DNA of 64,000 bases, from the NCBI GenBank assembly GCA_902167325.1, contig LR632930.1, positions 3,720,001 through 3,784,000 of the forward strand. Direction: 5' to 3'. The notes under the pieces were generated by a model. That model was not told the origin of the DNA, did no database searches, and was given only the letters and a program-made list of their open reading frames with translations. Below are positions 43,551-55,100 of the stretch, in pieces. The DNA comes from Chitinophaga pinensis. Lineage in GTDB: Bacteria; Bacteroidota; Bacteroidia; Chitinophagales; Chitinophagaceae. The first letter of the stretch is position 1, and each line of letters starts with the position of its first letter. The position numbers were made by a program, and so were the translations under genes.

Positions 43551-44078
43551 TCAGGGGTACGAGAACGTAATTTTATCAGCCTGTCCGATAGTAAGCGCTG
43601 TTAACCGGTTTCGGGCATCCGTTTCCTGCTGAAATAACAGTAAAGATGTTTCGCATACCCGCTCATGGTACTTACGGGTAAACCTGACAGATAAAGGCAA
43701 CCTGTCTATCGATGCAAGGAGAGGGAGGTTCCAGAATTCTGTATTGGCATTGATTAATTGTAAGCGGCTCAGCAAAGCCCAAGGGTCGAAACGGACCGGC
43801 TTTAATCCATAGGTTAGTTCAAGTATAAATTCTTGTCCCGGCATGCGGGCATCGGTACGTATGATCCGGAAAGGAAGGTTACCGGCCCAGCGGTATTCCA
43901 CCATAGCCATGGGGGCAGCAGCACCATTCCCCGGCTCGGCATAATGCATGCGCGACAGCCGTCCTTTTGCATCATATTCAAACTTCAGCCTTAATCCGGT
44001 GGCCGGTGAACTACCAGGGCGCGCATCCGCCTGTACAACTCCCGGGCCGGCGTCGTAGTACATGGAATCAATCTTCAT
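43551..44078 (-). CDS. N-terminally truncated copy of the YD-like lipoprotein
   Basis: A 175-residue protein whose sequence from residue 1 lines up with about residue 80 onward of the neighbouring upstream gene at 44123. Shared landmarks are LRLKFEYDAKGRLSRM beside LDFEYDANGKVNRM, FDPWALLSRLQLINANTEFWNLPLL beside FDPWAFVNRYHLVDFQYELWNVPIM, and a late RLT. It has no signal peptide or lipobox; a TAG stop lies 13 codons upstream in frame. So it is a tandem duplicate that lost its export signal, and may be a decaying copy or a cytoplasmic product. Function unknown. Confidence 0.6.
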   Translation of the reverse strand: MKIDSMYYDAGPGVVQADARPGSSPATGLRLKFEYDAKGRLSRMHYAEPGNGAAAPMAMVEYRWAGNLPFRIIRTDARMPGQEFILELTYGLKPVRFDPWALLSRLQLINANTEFWNLPLLASIDRLPLSVRFTRKYHERVCETSLLLFQQETDARNRLTALTIGQADKITFSYP

Positions 44079-44122
44079 AATTGGCTGTTTGACTGTAAAT
44101 CGTTCACTGTCCTGCTACAGGG

Positions 44123-44908
44123 TTAATAAAACAGCTTTACCCAGTCGCCCGTTCCTGTACTACGTTGGGTTAAACGGCCGAATTTATCTACGTCATACTG
44201 AAAGTTCCAGCTGGCCTGTTCCGCTATCTGTCCGTTGGTTCTACGGGTCCACATGATACGGGTGGGAAGCCGTTCCATACATTGCATAATGGGTACGTTC
44301 CAAAGCTCATATTGAAAATCAACAAGATGGTACCTGTTCACGAATGCCCAGGGGTCAAATACAAAGCCACGGGCATTTTGTGTAAAGTCATACGTGTACT
44401 CATGCATGTTGTTTGGCAAAGTGGTTTTGATCTGAATGAGCAGTCCCTTATCGTTCCAGGTGTAAAAGCTGACAGACTGGAGCTGAGTAGTTAGTCCTTT
44501 GTACCGGCTAAATTCCATCCGGTTCACTTTTCCGTTTGCGTCATATTCAAAATCGAGCCGCACCCCGCCTTCCTCCCGCAATCCCATATCATATTCTTCT
44601 ATCCGGGAAATGCGGTGGTTGCTGTTGTAAAAAAAGGTATCCTCTTTAATGGAGGTTTTCTGGAGGAGGCCCAGCGTGCGGCCGTTATACAGGTAGTCAC
44701 GTTCTATGGCGGAAGTAGTAGGTCCGGCGCCTGCGGTACGTTCGAGGTTGCCGTTAACGTCGTAAGACCAGGTTTCCCGTGATCCGTCTTTCCATTCCAT
44801 CCGCTTCAGGATGGTACTGGGGTCTTCATAAGGGGGTGTTCTGTCGCGCCGGCAGGCACACAGGGATAATGCGCATAAAATAATGAGCGCAAGTTGGGGT
44901 GTTCGCAT
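44123..44908 (-). CDS. YD-repeat-like lipoprotein
   Basis: About 261 residues from the ATG at 44908, with a signal peptide ending in a lipobox (LSLCAC, Cys19 or so). The body carries repeated YDxxGxxxxx patterns (SYDVNGNLERT, FEYDANGKVNRM, FQYDVDKFGRL), recalling Rhs/YD-type repeats or DUF4595-like proteins. It is probably anchored at the cell surface or in the periplasm. A paralog without signal follows 44 bp downstream. Function unknown. Confidence 0.7.
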   Translation of the reverse strand: MRTPQLALIILCALSLCACRRDRTPPYEDPSTILKRMEWKDGSRETWSYDVNGNLERTAGAGPTTSAIERDYLYNGRTLGLLQKTSIKEDTFFYNSNHRISRIEEYDMGLREEGGVRLDFEYDANGKVNRMEFSRYKGLTTQLQSVSFYTWNDKGLLIQIKTTLPNNMHEYTYDFTQNARGFVFDPWAFVNRYHLVDFQYELWNVPIMQCMERLPTRIMWTRRTNGQIAEQASWNFQYDVDKFGRLTQRSTGTGDWVKLFY

Positions 44909-45025
44909 GGTATCAACATTTACTGGTAATACAAATGTAGGTAGTAGCACGGAGGCCGCCTGTCACATAAACATGTGGTTAGGGAAGAAAGATTGTATTT
45001 TACCCGAAAGAAATTCCATCCCGTT

Positions 45026-46888
45026 ATGAAGCTAATCTGGCTTTTCCTTATCCTCGGCCTTACTGCCCGCGGACAATCGGATACCTTATCCGCCAGCTTC
45101 CGTATGCCATCCCATCCCCGCATCCTCTGGAAGGCGGGAGAGGAAGCGGCCGTACTGCGAAATATCAGCAGGCCTGGTCCCTGGCAGGCCGTTCACCGCA
45201 CTATCATCAGCTCATCCGACAAGTTGCTCGGAGAGCCTGTCCTTCAGCGGCAAATGACCGGCAAACGTTTGCTAAGCATTTCAAGAGAATGCCTCCGCAG
45301 GGTATTTTTCCTTTCGTATGCCTGGCGTACGGAGAAAGATTCCCGGTATGCCGACCGTGCCATCCGTGAAATGATGGCCGTTGCTGCTTTTACGGACTGG
45401 AACCCTTCGCATTTCCTTGATGTAGCGGAAATGACGATGGGCGTTGCTATTGGGTACGACTGGCTGTACGACCGCCTTACGCCCGCACAACGAAAAGCGT
45501 TAAGTACCGCCCTGATCGAAAAAGGGATGCGCCCTTCACTCGAAAAGCGCAACAGCAACTGGCTGAAAGATCACCACAACTGGAACCAGGTATGCAATGC
45601 CGGTATGCTCTTTGGCTCACTGGCGGTGTATGAAGATGATTCCGGGCTGGGACTGCAACTGATAAACCGTGGCATCCGCAGCATCGTACTGCCCATGGAA
45701 GCTTACAGTCCCGGGGGAGCATATCCCGAAGGGTACAGCTATTGGGGATATGGCACCAGTTTCAATGTGCTGTTCATCAGCGCGCTGGAAAACTTAACCG
45801 GCAGTGATTTCGGATTGCCTGCCATGCCGGGCTTCCTGCAAACCGCAGGGTATTTTCAGCATATGACAGGCCCTTCCGGCCTGCCGTTCAATTTCGCAGA
45901 TGCCGGTCGCGGCGGCAGCCTTGAGCCAGCCATGGCCTGGTTTGCACAGCGTACAAATGATCCCTCACTCATGTATGTGGAAAAGCAACGCCTGCAACGC
46001 CCCGATGCGCATGCGGGTAACCGCCTGCTGCCTGCCATGCTGCTGTGGGGGAAGAACATTGATATGCAACAAGTGCCCGCTCCCGGTAAAACCTTCTGGA
46101 TGGCAGCCGGGGAAATGCCTGTAGCGTTGATGCGGAATAGCTGGGGCGATAGTTCGGCCATGTACATCGGCTTCAAAGGAGGCTCTCCCTCTGTGAACCA
46201 TGCACATATGGATGTGGGCACCTTCGTGCTCGACTGGGGCGGCGTACGTTGGGCATCAGATCTGGGGATGCAGGATTATAACTCACTCGAATCCCGCGGA
46301 CTCAGCATCTGGAACAAACAACAATACAGTCAGCGCTGGCAGGTAATGCGGTATAACAACCTTGTACACAATACGCTTACGGTTAATAATACCTTCCAGC
46401 GGGTAGAAGGCCATGCTGATATTATTGCCACCGGCACCGGAAAGGCCCTGCAATTTGCGGTTACGGATATGTCGGCAGTTTATAAGGATCAGCTCAGTAA
46501 AGCTATCCGGGGCATCGCATTGCTACCTGGTAACCGCGCCGTGATTCGTGATGAGATGGAAGGCGGTGCCGGCCCTGATACGATCCAGTGGCGGCTGCTG
46601 ACGCCTGCAGTGGTGGAATTAAAGAATGATTATACCATCGTACTGCGGAAAGACGGACGCACAATGCACCTCGTGATCGATGCGCCGGTGCCGGTAAAGC
46701 TCCGCACCTGGAATACGGACCCTGTGCATGATTATGATGCACCCAACCCCGGCACCATCCTCACCGGCTTCGAAGCCATCGTGCCTGCGGGTTTCAAAGG
46801 CGCTTTTACGGTACATATGTTGCCGGAAGGTGCGAAGCCACCACGGAATGTGCCGGCACTAACATCATGGAAAAAATGGAAACCCTGA
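45026..46888 (+). CDS. Heparinase II/III-family polysaccharide lyase
   Basis: About 620 residues from the ATG at 45026, with a signal peptide ending ARGQ. The N-terminal alpha/alpha toroid (about residues 30-330) has NWLKDHHNWNQVCNAGM, SPGGAYPEGYSYWGYGTSF and the C-terminal beta-sandwich (about 350-600) has GGSPSVNHAHMDVGTFVLDWGGVRW. These are family landmarks of PL12/PL15/PL21-type enzymes; Asn, Tyr and His in those stretches form the active site in the known members. It should cleave uronate-containing glycans such as glycosaminoglycans or alginate-like polymers in the periplasm. No Sus genes are next to it. Confidence 0.9.
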   Translation: MKLIWLFLILGLTARGQSDTLSASFRMPSHPRILWKAGEEAAVLRNISRPGPWQAVHRTIISSSDKLLGEPVLQRQMTGKRLLSISRECLRRVFFLSYAWRTEKDSRYADRAIREMMAVAAFTDWNPSHFLDVAEMTMGVAIGYDWLYDRLTPAQRKALSTALIEKGMRPSLEKRNSNWLKDHHNWNQVCNAGMLFGSLAVYEDDSGLGLQLINRGIRSIVLPMEAYSPGGAYPEGYSYWGYGTSFNVLFISALENLTGSDFGLPAMPGFLQTAGYFQHMTGPSGLPFNFADAGRGGSLEPAMAWFAQRTNDPSLMYVEKQRLQRPDAHAGNRLLPAMLLWGKNIDMQQVPAPGKTFWMAAGEMPVALMRNSWGDSSAMYIGFKGGSPSVNHAHMDVGTFVLDWGGVRWASDLGMQDYNSLESRGLSIWNKQQYSQRWQVMRYNNLVHNTLTVNNTFQRVEGHADIIATGTGKALQFAVTDMSAVYKDQLSKAIRGIALLPGNRAVIRDEMEGGAGPDTIQWRLLTPAVVELKNDYTIVLRKDGRTMHLVIDAPVPVKLRTWNTDPVHDYDAPNPGTILTGFEAIVPAGFKGAFTVHMLPEGAKPPRNVPALTSWKKWKP

Positions 46889-46941
46889 TAAACGTTTTCT
46901 TTCCTGCATAAGTTACTGCTGTATTCGTAATGAAGGTGGAG

Positions 46942-47676
46942 TCAGATCTTACCGATACGGAGCAGTACCGGGAAATGGATTTCTCTTTCCGCAGGTTCTC
47001 CCCATGCAGCCATTAGTTCATCTGCAATAATGGCTATGGGGTCGTGCTGATGTGCTTTCATGTAATGCTGCACGGCAGACCATGTGGAGAGGTATCCGGT
47101 AAGATGCCCCCAGCTCCAGGTAACGGAATGCGCGAAATAGGGCGTTGGAAATGGCGGGTAGGGGAAGGGTATGGTAAGATAGTTTTCGTCGATATACTTT
47201 CGCTCACGGTCCCAATACTCACCGAGGATGTCTACATACAATTTACGGATCACAGTATCGAGTTCGGGCGTGATGTGCAGTAATCCGTACCCGATCACGG
47301 CAAGGATGCCGCCGGGGCGGAGGGTGCGGTTCACTTCACGGTAAAAGGCTTCGAAGTCGAACCAGTGTATGGCCTGGGCAACGGTGATAAGGTCGAAAGA
47401 ACGGTCTGCGAATACGGTTTTCTCAGCAGGCTGGAGGGAATAGCGGATGTTGGGCTGGAGGCGCGCCTGGTCTAGCTGAGGCTGACTGATGTCAGTAGCT
47501 TCCACTTCCCGGAAGTATCCGGCCAGTTTTTCTGCTACCTGACCGTTTCCCGTGCCGCAATCCCATGCGCATTCCTTACCGGGAGCAATGGAAAGCAGAA
47601 AATCAAAAAGTTCGTCCGGATAATGGGGGCGGAACTTCGCATAGTCCCCGGACTGTTCTGAGAAAACATCTTTCAT
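46942..47676 (-). CDS. Class I SAM-dependent methyltransferase
   Basis: About 244 residues from the ATG at 47676. Motif I is WDCGTGNGQVAEKLAG and motif post-I is VEATDIS, with DLITVAQAIHWFD before the RPGGILAVIGYG motif. It is close to the UbiE/TAM group (trans-aconitate-like) that methylate small acids. Substrate cannot be read. A divergent nitronate monooxygenase gene begins 122 bp upstream. Confidence 0.88.
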   Translation of the reverse strand: MKDVFSEQSGDYAKFRPHYPDELFDFLLSIAPGKECAWDCGTGNGQVAEKLAGYFREVEATDISQPQLDQARLQPNIRYSLQPAEKTVFADRSFDLITVAQAIHWFDFEAFYREVNRTLRPGGILAVIGYGLLHITPELDTVIRKLYVDILGEYWDRERKYIDENYLTIPFPYPPFPTPYFAHSVTWSWGHLTGYLSTWSAVQHYMKAHQHDPIAIIADELMAAWGEPAEREIHFPVLLRIGKI

Positions 47677-47797
47677 GGGGTAGGATTTGTACAAAAATAA
47701 CCATTCCCCCGGTATAAAGCTCCGCAGGATAATTCGTGATTACCGTCACATTCGGCCCGGGGAAAGTGGTCTAACTTGGCGGTATAAACGGATTAAA

Positions 47798-48859
47798 ATG
47801 CAACAAACCAATAAGATCACGGATATGCTGGGTATACGTTACCCCATTTTTCAAGGCCCTATGGGTGCAGGGCTTTCCACGCCGGCATTGGTAGCCGCGG
47901 TATCAGATGCTGGCGGACTGGGCGGCTATGGAGCATATACGCTGCAGCCGGAGGAGATCCGGGAGCTGGCGGGAGATATCCGGAAGCTGACAGCCAAACC
48001 CTGGAACCTGAACCTCTGGGTGTCTGACGTGGATCCTTCAATTGCAAACTATACAACAGCCGAATTAGATGCCGTTAAAGAGTCTTTTAAGCCAGTATTT
48101 GAAGCGTTAGGGGTCGACGTGCCATCTCTGTCTATTTCCATACAAAGTAAGTTCGCAAAGCAGGCTGAGGCTATGCTGGCGGTGAAGCCTGCTGTGTTCA
48201 GCTTCGTTTTCGGCATCCCGGACGAGGCAATTCTGAAGGAGTGCCGCCGGCAGGGCATTATTACTGCCGGTGCGGCCACTACGCTGGATGAGGCATTGGC
48301 ACTGGAAGCAGCAGGGGTAGATGTGATTGCGGCGGCTGGATTTGAAGCGGGCGGCCACCGGCCCAGTTTTCTGGTACCGGCAGAAGATTCGCTGAATGGT
48401 ACATTCTCGCTTGTACAGCAATTGCACCGGCATGTTCGGAAGCCTATTGTGGCGGCGGGAGGCATAGCTGACGCTGCCGGTGTGGAAGCGGTGTTACGCC
48501 TGGGGGCATCTGCCGCCCAGATCGGAACTGCCTTCCTGGCCTGTGAGGAATCCGGTGCTTCTGTCGCGTACCGGGAACGGTTATTTTCCCCCGCAGCCCG
48601 CCATACGGAACTGACCCGCATGTATACCGGGCGCCTGGCAAGAGCGGTGCGCACGGAACTGGCAGGGCGATTTGCCGGAAGGGAAAACCAACTGGCTCCT
48701 TTTCCCCTGCAATCTCAATTAATGGCTCCCATCCGGAAAGCGGCCCTCGACAGAGGAGATTCTGCCTATTCCGCCATCTGGGCAGGCCAGAATGCAGGCG
48801 GCCTTCACCATCGTTCCGCAGCTGCGCTGATGGAAGAGTTGATTACAGGTTGCAGGTAA
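47798..48859 (+). CDS. Nitronate monooxygenase (NMO/2-nitropropane dioxygenase family)
   Basis: About 353 residues from the ATG at 47798. The FMN-binding TIM barrel shows PIFQGPMGAGLSTPALVAAVSDAGGLG at the start, the catalytic His in GFEAGGHRP, and GIADAAGVEAVLRLGASAAQIGTAF later. It oxidises propionate-3-nitronate-type toxins. The ORF could be extended to 47687, but that part is not family-like. A weak TAACTTGG -7 element stands 18 nt upstream (47772-47779). Confidence 0.93.
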   Translation: MQQTNKITDMLGIRYPIFQGPMGAGLSTPALVAAVSDAGGLGGYGAYTLQPEEIRELAGDIRKLTAKPWNLNLWVSDVDPSIANYTTAELDAVKESFKPVFEALGVDVPSLSISIQSKFAKQAEAMLAVKPAVFSFVFGIPDEAILKECRRQGIITAGAATTLDEALALEAAGVDVIAAAGFEAGGHRPSFLVPAEDSLNGTFSLVQQLHRHVRKPIVAAGGIADAAGVEAVLRLGASAAQIGTAFLACEESGASVAYRERLFSPAARHTELTRMYTGRLARAVRTELAGRFAGRENQLAPFPLQSQLMAPIRKAALDRGDSAYSAIWAGQNAGGLHHRSAAALMEELITGCR

Positions 48860-48864
48860 TCAGT

Positions 48865-48912
48865 AAACCACCCCTAAATGAATGAGGCATTTTATCATGT
48901 GGGGGTGGTTTT
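48865..48912 (+). terminator. Terminator of the nitronate monooxygenase gene
   Basis: A 10-bp stem (48865-48874 with 48902-48911) with a 27-nt loop, followed by TTT. The long loop makes it weaker than others in the window. Confidence 0.6.
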
Positions 48913-48977
48913 CAGGTAAACCGAGGTGAAAAATCACTGTTTAGCCTTTACCGTTATGAAATAAGATGTACACATTA

Positions 48978-48985
48978 TATATTTG
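48978..48985 (+). promoter_or_regulatory. Bacteroidota -7 element upstream of the giant repeat gene
   Basis: TATATTTG matches TAnnTTTG, 170 nt upstream of the ATG at 49156, which would give a long untranslated leader of about 165 nt. No riboswitch seen. Confidence 0.45.
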
Positions 48986-49155
48986 CACATAATATATCCC
49001 TTTTAATACTATATCCCTGGAATCACCTGTACCTATGAGTGCATCCCGCGTTGGTATATAAGGGTTTAAGACAGTAACGTGCAGCTTCCGCCCCAGCATT
49101 CCTTATTGCCGTCAGGCGCCTGTTGTTCGATTTCCATCATCGGAATCCCTTATGC

Positions 49156-52100
49156 ATGCTTAGATTTTTACGCTCCCTTGCCTTTATATGGCTTTTTTTA
49201 TTATCATTTTTATCTGCTGCTTATTCACAGGATATCGTCGACTTTGAGGCGAATAATGACAGCGCTACACTAGCTCCCAGTTTAGGATTATTTGTTTTTC
49301 AGACGCATACTTTTAAGGTTGCAGCTTCTCCTGGTGGCGGGGAGTATAGATTCACCGGATCTTTCGCTACAACGAATATCCCGTACTTTATTGGATTTAT
49401 GATGCATGATAAGAATGGTGTTTTTCCCGGTAGTATCAATAGTCTTGGGGGCATTTATTCCGGCAGTGGAGATAAAATAGTCATTGAAAGACAAGATGGG
49501 ACAAAGTTTGGTTTTGAAAGTGTTAAAACAATGTGTTTTATCGGGGGGCAGACTGTATATATTACCGGATACCAGGGCAACACACCTGTTGCCTCAGCGC
49601 AGGTAACGGTAAATACTTTTGAAGGTACTTTTGCACCTGCCGGATCTCAATGGAAAGCGGTTACCCGGGTAGAAATAATAGCAGCTAACGCTTCCGAAAT
49701 TTATTTTGATGATTTCATCTTTAAGGAACTGGCGGATCCTCAGTTTTCCACCACACTGACTCATATCTCCGGCCATAGTTATACCTGGGTAAATACAGTT
49801 TCCAATGGTGGTACTCCTCAGGGTTCAGAAACAGGGTTTGATTATTCTTTTACCGGAACTCCCACAGAAGGGGAAAACAGAATCGTTGCTTTTACTGGTT
49901 TGATCTATAACGGAGGTACCTATGCCGTTAATGGCCCTGCGGTACCATTTGGTTCCCGGATGTATGTAAGGGGGTATGTGAAAACGAGTATGGGTACTTA
50001 TTACGGGAATGTGGTGAAAGTAGTGCATCCGACCCCATCACCCATCATTACTTTGCTGGATCCCAGTCTGACAAATTCAGCTTCTCCAAGATTTAATGTG
50101 AATTTTACCGTGCCGGTCTCACTTCCGGAACTGAATACCTTACTTACGGTTACTACCTCGGGTGATATAAGTGGTAGTTTACAGCCATATAGCACAACCG
50201 ATAACCAAAACTTCCAGATTACTGTTAGCGTTACAGGTACCGGTGGGACGCTTGGCCTGAATTTTACAGGCAATGAAAACACTACATACGCTACACCCGC
50301 CACTACGGTAGCAGGCCCACAATATACGATTGATCGTAATCCGCCTTTAATAGCCATTTCAGGTCCACCCGCCGTAAGCGGCAATCAGTTTGTTACGTTC
50401 AACCTGTCCAGCAACGAAAGCGGAACCTATTTCATGATGAAAGATGGCGGATCTGCTGCAATGGTGACAACACCATTTAGTTTTACAGACACATACGGTG
50501 ATCATACAGTAACTTTCTATCAGAGGGATGCTGCCGGTAACCAGTCGGCTTCCAAAATCCATAATTATACAATCAGGGAGTATCCGATTGCTTCATTTTC
50601 TGCTACACCACCTGCCGTTACTAAAAATACCAGCGCAACTTTCACAGCAACGGCAGACTATACAGCTTCTTCATATAATTATTACCTCGATGGTGCGCTG
50701 CAATCTGGCAACGGGGGCGCGATCACTGTAAACAATCTGGCAGACGGGCCGCATACCATGGAAGTGGCAGCGGTAGGTGCTACAGGTGTTGAACAACCCA
50801 CGAAAACCGCATACACCTGGTCGGTAGATACGCAACTTCCTCCGGCTCCGCAGTTTACCAGCCTGGGTAGTGATCCCGGTTTTAGTGCAACGGACCGGAT
50901 CATAAATTATAATACCAACCTTATCATCAATGGTGTTGCTGAGCCAGGCGCTACTGTTACGACGGTAATCAACAGTTCAATGTCTAAAGATGCCGTGGCT
51001 GGTCCTGATGGTTCATGGTCCGTAACTTTTGCGACCATTCCCGTGGCTGGGTCTTATTACTTTGTGCATTACGCAACAGATGTTGCCGGAAATCGGGGGC
51101 CTAATTCCGCGGTAACAAATTTTACGGTAGACCTTACCCGCCCAACGGTTACTTCCATAGCACAACCTCCGGCGGGAGATCTCAGGCCCGGGTTAAGTAT
51201 AGAATTTGTCGCTACGATGAGTGAACCGATAGATGGCTATCCGAATAGCTGCTCCATGTTTTATACATACGGTGGCCAGTCTTATAAATTTGAGTTTGGC
51301 GGCTTCCAGGATGGGAATAAGATTATTTTCCGCTATGTGATACAACCCGGGGAGTCCTTTACCAATATGTTCCAGTCGGGCTGGACATTCAATGGCATCG
51401 TTGCAGATCATGGAGATATGATGGACGTGGCTGGTAATCAGGCAGACTTTACCATCGTGCCCGCACCTGTCGTAACTAATATTATAAATAGTGACCCCGT
51501 AGCGCCTGCAGTTACAGGGGATCCTGTTATTACTAATGGTAATTACGTATTGGGAAATGAAGTAATTGTTACGCGTACTTTTAGTGAGAACGTTTTTGTT
51601 ACGGGCAATCCAAATATCATTTTAATCATGGGCTCTGAAGTCGGCAGGGCTAATTACTTTAGTGGCAGCGGATCAAATACACTGACCTTTAAATATGTAG
51701 TGACCGCAAATGTGGAAGGAGAAGTGGAGGCTTATAAATCTCTATCCATGGCCGGTGCAAATATCAGCGATGCGGCCGGTAATAATGCAACTGGTGTTTC
51801 GACTGCAGGATCTGTCACCAATTCCAACGCTATTGTAGATTCTAAACCACCCCGGTATTCAGGCGTGACTGTGATCACTCCATATGTGACCGGAGGACAG
51901 GAGGTACATTTGGATATATCTTATGATGAAAACGTTGCTGTTGCCTCACCTCCGGTTCCATACCTTCAGGCTATGGTTGGCGGGGTAGCCAGACAATTTA
52001 ATTATGCATTTACGAATGGGAGAAAGATGCGTTTCAAATGGACCGTACCTGCGGATGTGGAAGATCATGATGGTATCGAGCTTTCTGATGCGATACAGGG

Positions 52101-55100
52101 TGCTGGTTTAATAATAACCGACGGGCTGGGAAATCCTGCAGTACTTGATTTAGGAGATTCTATCCGGATTACCTCCGGTTTGAATATTGATTCCAAAGCA
52201 CCTGTGATAACTGAAATTGTGCAGCCTGCAGCCGGATTTTACAGATCCGGCGCCGTATTGGTATATACGGTTAAGTTTAGTGAAACAGTATTAGTTGGCT
52301 CCACCTACCCGGTACTTCAGGTGGAAATTGGAGGTACATCACATCAATTAAATTATTGGAACGGCGATGGTACGAAGGAATTGAAATTCCAGCTGGGGGT
52401 ACAGTCCGGCATGCATGAACCTGCAGGAGTACTGATAAGTGCTTTTGCTCCCGGTACCCTCACAGATTTTTATGGTAATCCATTTAATGGAACCTTCAAT
52501 ACATTTCCTTCTAACAGTGGTGTGGTCATCGATAATACTGCGCCGTTAGCTACTTCGTTTACAAGTGCTTCGGGTAATTATAAGTTAGGTGATGTGATTT
52601 CATTTGAAATCGGGTATAACGAAGAGATGGTGGCATTTGGTTCCAGACTTGCACTGGAAATAGGGATAGGTTCCCGTACTGAGTACCTGCCTTTGACGCT
52701 TAGTCCGGATAAACTTTCACTCCGTGCTTCTTACACCGTTGCTGCGGGAGATGTAGATACTGATGGCATAGGCATTATCCGCCAGATTCGTTCCTTAGAC
52801 GGCACCAGCCATTTGAAGGACAGGGCGGGGAACAATTTCTCACTTGCCTTCCCAACTACTGCATATAATATTAAGGTGGATGGTGTTTTACCGCAGATAC
52901 AAAACCATCAGGTATTTAGTAACTACTTCAAGGCCGGTGATGTATTAAATATAAGCATTGCGTTTAATGAACCTGTGACTGTTGTCAGCGGTGTTCCTGA
53001 ACTGGATATCGTAATAGGCAGCACTGTACTCACACTCCACTATTCTGGACAAACTACTACTTCGGTATTGAAGTTTGAATTGATGGTACCTGCCGGTGTG
53101 CCATGCGGAAGGATCGACGGGATTGAATTCTCTACCCTTACACGTACCGGTTTAATCGCTGATGCAAATGGGAATGCACTTGCTACACCTTCGAATTTTA
53201 CAACAGTTGCCGATTACTGGTTCGATAATTGTGCGCCGGTCATTACAAATACCCTTGAATTCTCAATAAACGAAAAGTCTGCCGCCGGTACATTTGTAGG
53301 GCAACCAGTTGCCACAGAATCACCGGATGCTTCAAGAACATTGACCTGGGAGTTATCCGGCCAAACCGATCATGGCGGGCACGGTCTCTATCCGCTGGAG
53401 ATAAATACTGCCACAGGGGAACTCACAGTGAAAGACCCTGATGGCTTCAGGTTCGCCGTTCAGCCTGAAGTTACTGCGCTGGTGCGTGTATACGACGGTT
53501 CAAACTGGAGTAATTACACGCCTGTAACCGTGGCAGTACTCGATGTGAACGATGCGCCATCCAACATCACTTTATCCAATAATACAATCAATGAAGTTGA
53601 ACCTTCCGGTTCAACGGTTGGCACACTTAGTTCTACGGATGACGATGCGGGTGAAACATTCATCTATTCGCTCGTGACAGGCACCGGATCTACCGATAAC
53701 AGTGCATTTGCTATTGCCGGCAGCAGTTTGACGACGAATACTACCTTAAACAGGTATACAAAAGCAAGTTATACCCTCCGTGTGCGTACCACCGATTCCG
53801 ATGGTCTGTACATGGAAAAGGCGTTTACCATAAACATTGCTGATACCTCGCGCCCAAGAGTTAACTGGGAATCCCTGGCAGATGGAAGCAGTAAGAATGC
53901 ACCGTTTGATGTTGTTTTGGTAAGTACTGAACCACTGACTGGTTTGACTGTTGGTGATTTCAACATTACTGGCGTAACAGTCAGCAATATGCAGTATTTG
54001 GGAGCCAATCGTTATCAGATTACTTTGTCGCCAGGTGCAGACGGCTCCTATACCATTTCATTACCGGATAACGTAGCGGAAGATTATGCGGGAAATCTGA
54101 TAATCGGTTCCGGTAACCGTACATTCCGTTATGATACGCAACGGCCTACAGTTGTAATGTCAGGCCTGACATCCTCCCCAACCAACGGGCCAATACAATT
54201 CGACCTGACCTTCTCAGAAAAAGTAAGCGGCCTGAGTGAAGTTGGAATGCTGGTATTTAACGGTAATACTGTCATTACTACTACTGATCAGCAGCATTAT
54301 TCGGTAACTATTACCCCAATTGCTAATGGTTCAGTAACCTGGGGCCTCTATAATGATATCGCCAGAGACGCAGCGGGTAATGGTAGTGTTGGTATAGGTA
54401 ATTACAGCGTGCTGTATGACGGAACCCGTCCAGCAGCTACGCTGTCTGCGATTCCTGCAGGGCCCAATGTTAATGGCAACGTGAATGTTAGGGTAGATGT
54501 ATCAGAACTGAACCTGACTCTGTCAGCCTCGCATTTCGTGCCGGTAAACGCTACGATAAGTGGGTTTGCACCGGTTTCAAGCACTATATATCAGTTTATA
54601 CTGGTGCCGGGCAATGAGGGAGCATGCTCCGTTCAGTTGGCCGAAAACAGCTTTAAGGATGCTGCCGGTAACTGGAACACTGCATCAAACAAGATCGACT
54701 TAAACTATGATGTTACACTGCCGTCCGCAACAATGACGACTACGGCGCCTGCCAATACCAATGTATCTCCGATTCCTGTAACGCTGACATTCTCTGAGAA
54801 GATGTCGGGCCTGAATCCTGCTGTATTCAATACCGCCGCATCTGGCACCATTCATAACCTGGCAACTACTGATAACATCACGTGGACTTTCGATCTGTTG
54901 CCATCAGCACCGGGCGATGCTGTTGTAGTTTTGCCGGCTGGTTATGTAACTGATCTTGCAGGCAACTTAAATACTGGTATTAATGAGGTGAGAGTCAAAT
55001 ATGACCCGACTGCTCCAACGCCGATATTCTATACCTCATCTTCCGGAGAAATCAATCAGCCCGTGTATGTAAGGATAATGTTCATGGAAGAAGTAACTGG

